Source: Mortierella sp. BCC40632
Taxonomy: Eukaryota > Mortierellomycota > Mortierellomycetes > Mortierellales > Mortierellaceae
Length of the DNA: 64,000 bases
Direction: 5' to 3'
Assembly (NCBI GenBank): GCA_011634665.1
Contig: WAEK01000010.1
Span: 1,480,001-1,544,000 of the forward strand
Part shown: positions 57,180-64,000 of the stretch, in pieces
Position numbering within the stretch: position 1 is the stretch's first letter
Layout of the letters: each line of letters starts with the position of its first letter
Made by a program: the position numbers and the translations under genes
The notes under the pieces: model-generated
The model's database searches: none
What the model saw: the letters and a program-made list of their open reading frames with translations, nothing else
Told to the model about the DNA's origin: nothing

Positions 57180-57401
57180 TGATAGTACCAAGGATGATAG
57201 ACATGTATGCAACGACCTTCCAAAGACGAGCCAGGACCAGGATAGAGACGTACTTTTGTGTTCACACTCGTCTCGTTGTGCTTTAACCATCATGGCTTCA
57301 CGGCTAAGGGCATCAAACTCTTGTTTGATCATGTCTAGCCATTCGTCCACTCCTGCACTCCTGCCAGGCACCAGCGGCCGATGATTGTAGATTCCTGACA
57401 T
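53881..57401 (-). CDS. TUP1: Tup1-type transcriptional corepressor
   Basis: Ten exons (57401-57254, 57064-56974, 56840-56156, 55934-55726, 55572-55510, 55361-55260, 55066-54958, 54847-54374, 54244-54112, 53978-53881) give 703 residues in perfect phase. Tup1 tetramers with Ssn6/Cyc8 repress many regulons by recruiting deacetylases. Residues 10-90 are the tetramerisation coiled coil ([20 protein letters not shown]). Residues 95-310 are Gln/Pro/Gly-rich. [19 protein letters not shown] leads into seven WD40 blades with typical GH-WD spacing: [120 protein letters not shown] and a final blade ending [13 protein letters not shown] possible 5'-UTR acceptor lies about 55 bases before the ATG. Long upstream DNA suggests elaborate regulation. 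Confidence 0.97.
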
Positions 57402-57902
57402 TCCTGCGCGTGATGTGTCCTGTTAAAACTGATGCTGTCCTGGATGTTGGGTCCTAGAGAGTTAGGGGAATATGCAATCCAGATTAGCAGGAAAGTCCAA
57501 CTTGATGCAGAGATAAATGGGGAACGAGGCAGATCGGTCGGCCGTCAGGGAGAGTGAATGAGTGGGTGAGTAAGTGAGAGAGCGAGAGATGGTAAAACGG
57601 TCAAGTTTAAAGAAGCTTGAAGAGATGAATGAATGGAATGAGCAGTGGCTTGGGTCTCAGACCATGGGGGGAGGGAAGAGAGAGAGAGAGAGAAAGAGAG
57701 GAACAAGCTCTGGGATTGATATCTCGCTCGCTCGCTTGCTCTCTCAGCCCCGTCCAATGCGTCTGATCTGCCCTTCTTGTTCTCTTTTCTTGTTTGTTTC
57801 CCTCTCTTCCAGCCTTTCTCTTCTCAGAGTGGACAACGCTACTGCAGAATAGCATGACTAGCAGAGGGTAGACAAGGTGGAAGGGACCAAGATTTATATA
57901 AG

Positions 57903-57934
<32 letters not shown>

Positions 57935-57964
57935 AGGTTCCTTAACAGCATTCTGGCTGGGCGA

Positions 57965-58013
<49 letters not shown>

Positions 58014-59188
58014 GTGCGTGTAAATTTTTCCACAGACAGATGAGGACCACGAGGCAGACAAGGCAGATTTTTGGCCCTGATGGAAGAGACCAACATCTCT
58101 CAAACACAAGCAGTCCCCCTCTCACACACACACACACACACACACACACTTCTCACGAGAATCAAACCGTCAAAGGGTCCAGGACAGGCCTCGTACGCCG
58201 TGAGATCACCTTTCTCTCTCTCTCTCTCTCTCCCGATAAAAGAGATCCAGAGATGATGATCGTGCCTTTTTTTTTTTTTTTTTTGTGTGTGTATGCGTGT
58301 GTGTGTGTGTGTGTGTGTGTTGCAGGCAGAGGACAAGGACAAGAGAACAAGAACAAGGAGAACAATAAGGAGGACAAGAGGAGAGGAGAACGTGCAGCGT
58401 CTAGGGTTGCCCCTACACAAGATGACGAAGCATAATCGCACAACTCGCACGCCCAGACAATAATAACAACACACACAAGCGCACGGGCACTGGCCTTGGT
58501 GCCTTGGACAAGCAAGGAAAGAAAAAGAGAGACCGTGCAGACCAGCCCAGTCGGATAGGGGGTCAACAAGGTCGGAAGAGGAAGTAATAGAGTGGGGGAA
58601 GGGAGGAGGGGGAGGAAGGGTCGGGGGGGAGGGTCGGGCAAAAGAGTTTGGGTCGAGGGAAAGGGTGCGGACCGCAAGACGAGCCCCGAGCTCTTCGTCC
58701 CCGCACAGTCCGCGTCCGCACAACCCGCAGCCAGAACTCACCTACACAACGACACAAGAACAAGCCGCACACGACAAAGGATAGGGGCGATGCTACAATT
58801 GCTGTGGTAGTTACGCGATGAGAAGAAAAAGAGATGGCCAAATAAAATAAATAAAAAAAAAAAAAGAAGACTCGCAGAGATGGCGCGTTGAGGAGGAAAA
58901 AGAGATGACTCGATGAAGTGTGATACAAGGATGATCAGCAGATGAGAGAGTCGAGATGAGATGCAGTAGGAAGAGTGAGAGTTGCAGAGGATGGAATGGA
59001 GACACTAAATATGTTTTAGTGTTCGGATGGGAGAGGAGCGTTGCTGGGGGTGTGGGTGGGGAGGAAGGAAGGAAGAAAGAGGGAAGGGAGAAGGAGGAGG
59101 AGGAGGAAGAAGAAGAGGAAGAGGAAGAGGAGGAGGAGGGGAGGAGACTGAGGAGTGAGAAAAGAAGAAAAGAAAAGAAAGAAAGGAA

Positions 59189-59223
<35 letters not shown>

Positions 59224-60221
59224 TGGGTTTTGTCCGATAGAAAAATATAAATGTCATGTCAATCTATATTGACAACAACAATAACAATAACAACAAACAC
59301 AACAACAACACGACTCGAATTCTGTAGAAGACAAAGAAGATTTTTGTCCGCTTGCCATTGCCACTGGTTGGCGCTGGTATTTCGTGCACTATGCCATGGT
59401 AGGGACTCACACCACTACCACCACCTTGTCGACGCATCACCCTCCAACAAACCATCCAAGCGTATCTATCTCTCCGCATCCCTCCCGCTTCTTCCTCACA
59501 CCCTCTCCCTTTCTCTCTCTCTCTCTCTCTCTCATACACACACACACACACACACAACACACGCCCACGCTCCTCCTCTTCCTTCTCCTCCTCCCCTGCG
59601 TCCATGCGCGTTTGTTGAAGAGGTCTGTGTTGACCAAGTCTAGCTGAGCGACCGTGTGTAGGTCAAAAGTGCAGTGCATAGTGGGGAACCCTTGATGTCC
59701 CGTCACCCTGCCTAGCAAGGAGGATGGATTTGCTTCGGCCTATCCAAGACGCGAAGAATTTGCTCCGGCCTACCTCCCTGATAACGGTAGCCCTGTTGTC
59801 GCATGCCTTTGGCTTGTCCTTTTGTACCCCTCCCTGGACTTCGGTCTTGCTCTTTCCCCCGTCGGCGGGTGGCCATTTACCGTGGTCGTCTGCCAACGGA
59901 ACAAACATGCTCTAACATACAGCCTTTTCAATCTCTCTTTTTTTCCTCTCGCATCCACTGGACCCAAACCAAACCCACGCAGAGCCCACCTCTCGCATCA
60001 TCATCAAACAATCCAGAGCTGCCTGGGAGAGAGAGCGTTGTGCGGCAGAATGACGAACAAAGTATTCGACCGATAGGTATAGAATTCATGCACACAAGGA
60101 CCCTATTCTCTATTCTTGCCTTTTTTTTCTTTTTTTCTTTCCATGGCTGTGAAGCAATTCAAAAGGAAAGTGTTCTAGCACGCATACACATATCTTTGAG
60201 AGCACTTTGCTGCTCTCACTT

Positions 60222-60254
<33 letters not shown>

Positions 60255-60596
60255 CCTCAACGGTCTGAGTTCACGCTCTTCATTTGGGTCCTTTCGCATG
60301 GCATGCAAGAGACTGTTACCCAATAAAAAGTGCTCTCGCCGCCCTCCAAAGACTGCTCTCCCCGTTTTGCCTTCTCTCTCTCTCTCTCTCCCACCCCTAG
60401 AACACCCGCGCGATGTGCTCTCCGCCCTTCGGATCTCACTCTTGGACAGATACACATTCTTTCTTGACCCCTTCCAATTGAGACGCCCTGGTTGTTCAGC
60501 CCTGTGTGGGTAAGACCTCCAAACTCAGCGTCGGGCGTTGAGCACCTGTGGTGCTAGATAATCGCGATCACTCACTCTCTCAGTAGCTCCCTCCCT

Positions 60597-60631
<35 letters not shown>

Positions 60632-60990
60632 TCTCTCTCCTTCTCTCTCTCCCTCTCTCTCTCTCTATTCTCCTCTTCCCAGGGGCGTTCCTACTCAGCC
60701 CAGTCACTTTTGACTTGCATGCCGCACATGGGAAAATAGTGAATAATCGTCTCCATGGACAAAACGAGAGCAATATCTCGAATGCAGCAGCTCATCCATC
60801 CGATCTGTATCACAGTCTACTATAAAAACTCAATAACAGATTATAGAAGATGCTGGCAATTGAATGGACTTCAAGTCCGTTACGTTTGTAAGAAGTAAGA
60901 TGGGGACCTTGAATTTTTTTTTTTTTTTTTTGTTGCTGTTGTTGATGTTGATGTTGTTGTCGTTGTTGTCGTAACTAATCTATTCTTTAT
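57402..60990. other. 3.6 kb spacer upstream of Tup1
   Basis: It probably holds the Tup1 promoter and 5'-UTR plus the tetraspanin 3' region. Contents: a 33-base A run (57902-57933), a TG array (57968-58004), CA (58122-58149), TG (58284-58320), a GAGGA purine block (59090-59150), GA repeats (59195-59222), CT and CA arrays (59511-59555), and several CT arrays (60222-60244, 60600-60665). A 236-codon plus-strand frame at 59803-60513 is Ser/Leu-rich through the CT repeats and has no family features. No tRNA or transposon was recognised. Confidence 0.6.
57968..58320. repeat. Cluster of alternating purine-pyrimidine (TG/CA) arrays
   Basis: A TG array (57968-58004), a CA array (58122-58149) and a second TG array (58284-58320, interrupted) lie within 350 bases, 570-920 bases upstream of the Tup1 ATG. 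TG/CA repeats of this length can adopt Z-DNA under negative supercoiling, which is known chemistry; a role here is only inferred. Confidence 0.75.
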
Positions 60991-61765
60991 TCATCTTTTA
61001 CAGTCGTAGTAGTAATAGCTGTTGTCGTCATCATCGTCGGAACAGAAATCCTCCGCACTCAAAAGTGTCACCAGGGCTTCCTTCGTTTTAGTATCCTGGT
61101 GGTACTTTTCATCGACAATATAGAACCGAGTTACGCCATTGCTTCCGAGTTGGTTATGAATGGAACTAATGTCGGCGCCACTGCCACTGTTATTGTTATT
61201 GTTATTGTGGTGGCTGTCATTATTGATTGCCTCACAATCCAACGGAATGTCAGGGTGTGAGAGCCATCTGAACAAAGCGGAGAGCAATAGTACTCCAAAG
61301 AGCTAGGAGGTTTGGTTTTTTTTTTTTAACAAAGAAGGAATATGCAGGGATACACCGATGTTAGCCCCTGCTCTCGCTTTCTCTATTTTATTTTTTTTTA
61401 GGATAAATAGCAAAGTTGCTTCATGAGAGAAAGAAAAAAAAAAAAAAAAAGAGAGAGAGAGAGTGTATGAGAAACAGGCTTACCTGGATAAGGCGGACAA
61501 GAATAATAGCAAGGCCCAATTGCTTAAATTGCTCTCCAAATGTGCCCATCAGAACATCGCGACAAGGTGGAAGGTTCATGTTCGGGTCATGAGGTTTGCC
61601 CACTGTCCTGTCGCTTTGATTCCTGAATCCCTGACACTTAAACTACGTGCATAAATGTCCGCAAAATGATTAGCCATCGATCTGAATCTGGTCACCCTTT
61701 CTTTTCTTTTTTCTTTTTTTTTTTTTTTTTTTTTTTTTGCATAAATGAAGAAACATCGTGAGAAG

Positions 61766-61804
<39 letters not shown>

Positions 61805-62296
61805 TCTTTTTTTGGTACCTCTGTCTCCAGATCCCAGATAAGGGTCCAGTCGTCCCGGTATGCATTGTCCCACGACCTTTCTAGGAGACCTTCGGCGCGA
61901 GTGGATCCCGAGATCAATCCAAAGGCGATATATACAAGCTGCGAGAGCACAAATGCTACCACAAACAGGAAGTACTTTGGAGTAACAAACAAAAAAAAAA
62001 AAAAAAATCACCCATGTGTTAGAGAAGCAATTTCTCTCTCTCTTCAATGAGTACTTGGTGGTACGCAAATCCAATCTCCACCCGTGAAAGACAAAAAAAA
62101 AAAAAAAATATGAGTTGAGAGCATAGAAAGAAGAGAGATGTCAAACACTTACGAAATTCATCAACCGCCTGTTTCCCCAGACTACGCCCAGGAGCCCTAG
62201 GATAGAGACGAACACGACACAGAGTCCCACAATGTCGAATCCAATTGAGATCGATGGCACTAGTGCAACACTATGGAAAGCCAACTCCACCTGCAT
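60991..62296 (-). CDS. Tetraspanin-like membrane protein
   Basis: Four phase-0 exons (62296-62153, 61974-61819, 61642-61484, 61302-60991) give 256 residues. IVGLCVVFVSILGLLGVVWG followed by NRRLMNF resembles tetraspanin helix 2 with its ENR-type turn, and YFLFVVAFVLSQLVYIAFGL resembles helix 3. A roughly 75-residue extracellular loop has two cysteines (KCQGFRNQ and LPPCRD), and LGLAIILVRLIQLFGVLLLS is helix 4. Helix 1 is not evident: the ATG lies at the end of what should be the small loop, so an upstream exon may be missing. The cytosolic tail is long, Asn-rich then acidic (Asp run, Tyr run), ending DCKR. Fungal tetraspanins such as Pls1 act in polarised growth and appressorium function; no specific role is assigned. 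Confidence 0.72.
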
Positions 62297-62740
62297 CTTG
62301 ACTTTGTTTGGGAAAAAAAAATACAATATATATCTATATGTGTATGGATGGAGAAACGAGAGACTGGTAAACGAGCTCTTCTTTGTTGTTGTCTAAAGAA
62401 GGCTTAGGAGAGGAGCTCAGTCGATGGTGACGGGTGGTGGTAGTATTTGGGGAAAGGGTCGAGTGTGGGGTAGGTCGGCTCCGGTCTTTGGGAGTGAAGT
62501 TGGTCCAGGCTGTAGTTGTGACGGGTGGCGCTAGAAGTTGGAATGAGCAAGGTGCTTGGAATGACGCGAAATGTGAATGTGGTAATGAAGGGAGTGAGAA
62601 AGAGTGAAAAAGAGAAGAGAGAGAGTGAAAGAGAGAAGAGAGAGTGAAAGAAAGAGAGAGTGAAAAAGAGAAGAGAGAGTGAAAAAGAGAAGAGTGAGAG
62701 AGAGAGAGAGGAGAAAGAGAAAAGAGAGAAAAGAGAGAAA

Positions 62741-62778
<38 letters not shown>

Positions 62779-62925
62779 AGAAAAAAGAAACACGCCGATG
62801 ACAGGTGTGTGAGAGTGAGAAAGTGTGGGTGAGAGAGAAAGGAGTCAAGGCCTGGTGTGATCCAAAAAGGACAGGATATCAGACCGTATTGACCCGAAGC
62901 CTCTCCTTCTTTGCTTTACTTTCTA

Positions 62926-62963
<38 letters not shown>

Positions 62964-63276
62964 ATTTTTTTTCTCCCCAAAGACACCCCTCTTCTCTCTC
63001 TCCCCACCTCCCCACCCCTTTCGCTTATGCATTCTTTCTCTCTCCTTCTTTTCTTCACTGCAAATCATTGGCTCCGTCTGACCAAATCCCCTCATTCTCC
63101 TCATTCTCCTAACACCTCCTTCAGCTCTCGAGAATGATAGATGCCGGAGAATATCCTTGGTCTGTATTTGTAAACTACGAGATGAACTGCCAACAGATAA
63201 TACATAGAGTGAAGAAAGTAAAAGAACGACTTGAAGAAGCAAGGACTCGGATCATAGCATCCGACTAGATACTTTT
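62297..63276. other. Tetraspanin promoter side and GT71 3' region
   Basis: GA-rich repeats (62600-62740), a GT array (62743-62775) and a CT array (62931-62961). Minus-strand frames here read as Ser/Leu/Phe repeats. A missing first exon of the tetraspanin-like gene could lie here, but I could not identify a hydrophobic helix with good splice sites. Confidence 0.55.
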
Positions 63277-64000
63277 TTAGATATTTGCCCAGTCGCGATC
63301 CTTTGGATCTACGGTCCGTCCTCCGTTGAATGCATTACCATCTTCTCTACCAATCTTGTCAATGCGCTGAAAAGATTTGATAAGCTCCCTCTGTGATTCG
63401 TCAAGTTTCCCAGCAGTATAGCCGTACAAACAACTCTCGTCAAAGATCCAGGTTGGATCAGCCTCAACATTGCCCAATTCTGCCAGTGACTTGATGCCCT
63501 TTTCCCTCAACAGGGTTTTGGTCTGTTCCTCACCAATGACAACCCACTCCTTATTCTTTTGATGTCCTCCACCAGACATCCAGAACCCAAAGTCCAAGTC
63601 TCGGTGATTGCCCGAGTTCTTGTTTCGCATCAATCCACCGTTCCACCAAAAAGGCTGCCCTTCATGATTGAGGTGCAATTGAGCTCCACAAACCGCGTCT
63701 GGGATGTTTTCAGCCTTGCCAATATCAGCCTTATTTGTCTCCGCGTTTCTCATTTCACCAATGACTCCTCCAAAGGTCTTCATAAACGCATAGGGTTCTT
63801 GCACCATCTCAAATCCAACCCAGAAGGTCTCCTTATCACCATAAAATTGCCTGTAGCTGTAGAGATCTCGCTCCCATTTGCTGTTCATCTTGCAAACAGC
63901 CAAGAGTCCATGGAACCGAGTCCGTTTGTTGATCGCCACAACTCCGGATTCTTGCTCGTGTGAAGAGGTACCTCGGAAGGCTCGAGAGGTTGGGGGATAA
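63277..64000 (-). CDS. Alpha-1,3-mannosyltransferase, GT71/MNN1 family, 5' end cut by window edge
   Basis: The frame is open to the right edge; 240 residues plus the stop are visible. GT71 enzymes are Golgi type II membrane proteins that add mannose from GDP-mannose to glycans. The visible part is the C-terminal catalytic half: FRGTSSHEQESGVVAINK, TRFHGLLAVCKMNSKWERD, FYGDKETFWVGFEMVQEPYA, CGAQLHLNHEGQPFWWNGGL and MRNKNSGNH. These match the GT71 order of an E-S-G motif, G-D-K-E-x-F-W and a W-W-N-G-G-L motif. A C-terminal tail from about residue 170 (LREKGIKSLAELGNVEADPT) is less conserved. The signal anchor and N-terminal substrate-binding residues lie outside the window. A GTG-started frame at 63939 is internal, not a start. 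Confidence 0.88.
   Translation of the reverse strand, partial: YPPTSRAFRGTSSHEQESGVVAINKRTRFHGLLAVCKMNSKWERDLYSYRQFYGDKETFWVGFEMVQEPYAFMKTFGGVIGEMRNAETNKADIGKAENIPDAVCGAQLHLNHEGQPFWWNGGLMRNKNSGNHRDLDFGFWMSGGGHQKNKEWVVIGEEQTKTLLREKGIKSLAELGNVEADPTWIFDESCLYGYTAGKLDESQRELIKSFQRIDKIGREDGNAFNGGRTVDPKDRDWANI

Noticed and set aside
57839..58149. Frames with Thr-His repeats that might suggest a CRISPR-like or repeat protein
   Set aside because: They are TG/CA dinucleotide arrays without spacers or unit structure.
59803..60513. 236-codon plus-strand frame upstream of Tup1
   Set aside because: It passes through CT arrays giving Ser/Leu runs; no conserved segment or splice context was seen.
60840..60900. 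Possible tRNA-like arm (GGACTTCAAGTCC)
   Set aside because: No acceptor stem, D arm or B-box consensus around it; a short palindrome only.

Overview
The window is nuclear DNA of an intron-rich fungus. The genes have GTAAGT-type donors, short pyrimidine-rich introns and CTAAC-like branch sites. Gene content (calcineurin B, Bud6, Tup1, a GT71 mannosyltransferase, Vps55, a tetraspanin-like protein) and the long CT/GA, poly(T) and poly(A) tracts in introns and spacers suggest an early-diverging fungus, most likely Mortierella-like. That placement is inference; no search was possible. I see no transposon, CRISPR array, rRNA or convincing tRNA.

Layout. 1-5668 (-): a partial Ser/Thr/Pro-rich disordered protein with a 2.4 kb intron. 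5669-10234: a long spacer with simple repeats and a patch of decayed open frames. 10235-14075 (+): Iml2/TTC39 protein. 16278-19045 (+): acetyl-CoA transporter (SLC33 family) with an apparent frameshift. 19822-21254 (+): calcineurin B. 21785-26072 (-): a 1394-residue coiled-coil protein of unknown function with an octapeptide minisatellite. 27212-30995 (-): a Dot1 H3K79 methyltransferase whose first exon encodes an SR-rich domain. 32121-32996 (-): mitoribosomal mS26/Pet123, divergent from 33386-35055 (+) Srp40/Nopp140-like protein. 35253-36174 (-): a DUF4396 membrane protein with a mitochondrial-type leader. 36982-38312 (-): uS11 (RPS14), divergent from 38705-39433 (+) SRP9. 39893-41865 (-): Vps55/LEPROT. 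42386-44131 (-): HSDL2-like dehydrogenase with a 10-nt micro-exon. 44603-57401 (-): a tandem run of Bud6, Mau2/Scc4, Orc6 and Tup1. 60991-62296 (-): tetraspanin-like protein. 63277-64000 (-): GT71 mannosyltransferase, cut by the right edge.

Most genes are housekeeping and do not form one pathway. Dot1, Orc6, Mau2 and Tup1 all act on chromatin, but their proximity may be chance. I built gene models by joining exons whose splice sites, phase and family similarity agree; nearly all give totals divisible by three. Two models (the acetyl-CoA transporter and Vps55) are off by exactly one base at a homopolymer, which suggests assembly error. The points most worth a second look are the SR-rich Dot1, the GC-donor micro-exon, and the large orphan coiled-coil protein.
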